Of a DNA stretch of 6,431 bases, positions 6,425-6,431 are shown piece after piece (position 1 is the stretch's first letter; the number at the start of each line of letters is the position of its first letter). Below the pieces are notes generated by a model. It was not told where the DNA came from and did no database searches. It worked only from the letters and a program-made list of their open reading frames with translations. Source of the stretch: CAIMZW01 sp037130455 (lineage in GTDB: Bacteria > Actinomycetota > Actinomycetes > Nanopelagicales > Nanopelagicaceae); the NCBI GenBank assembly GCA_037130455.1, contig JBAXSZ010000066.1:1-6431 (forward strand), given 5' to 3'. A program made the translations under genes and the position numbers.

Positions 6425-6431
6425 AGTTACA

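Noticed and set aside
1..6431. Search for CRISPR arrays, insertion sequences, tRNA genes, riboswitches or a defence-type gene cluster.
   Set aside because: No direct repeats, transposase or integrase motifs, cloverleaf sequences or defence-family proteins were seen; all large reading frames have ordinary assignments.

Overview
The window reads as chromosomal DNA of an actinobacterium with only moderate G+C; by eye the composition is near balanced. The evidence is the order rpsR-rplI-dnaB, a DnaB whose N-terminal and motor regions closely resemble mycobacterial DnaB, and an acyl-CoA dehydrogenase that resembles mycobacterial FadE5 over its whole length. A small-genome freshwater lineage (acI/Nanopelagicales type) is plausible, but this is inference. 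No mobile element, CRISPR array, tRNA or rRNA was seen.

Left half, + strand (1-3991). The 3' part of a zinc-independent quinone-oxidoreductase-type MDR dehydrogenase ends at 675. A 47-base gap follows, holding a near-perfect 26-bp inverted repeat that coincides with a plausible sigma-70-type promoter, whose predicted transcription start falls on the next start codon. Then come three tightly packed genes, probably one operon: a long FadE5-like acyl-CoA dehydrogenase (723-2546), a ten-helix EamA/DMT permease (2564-3481) and a small beta-carbonic anhydrase (3497-3991). Gaps between them are 17 and 15 bases.

Right half, - strand (3988-6431). Read in the direction of transcription: rpsR (bS18, zinc-ribbon form), rplI (bL9), a strong hairpin terminator, a non-coding stretch of about 200 bases, then dnaB. 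The rpsF and ssb genes that usually precede rpsR would lie beyond the right edge. dnaB and the carbonic anhydrase converge and share the four bases TTAA as their two stop codons.

The genes are ordinary metabolic and housekeeping ones, and no new multi-gene system is evident. The two most interesting signals are non-coding. One is the inverted repeat/promoter before the acyl-CoA dehydrogenase, which suggests a repressor-controlled leaderless transcript. The other is a cluster of co-oriented DnaA-box-like motifs, spaced at about whole helical turns, in the dnaB upstream region. The second suggests control of the helicase gene by the initiator DnaA, or an accessory DnaA-binding locus.
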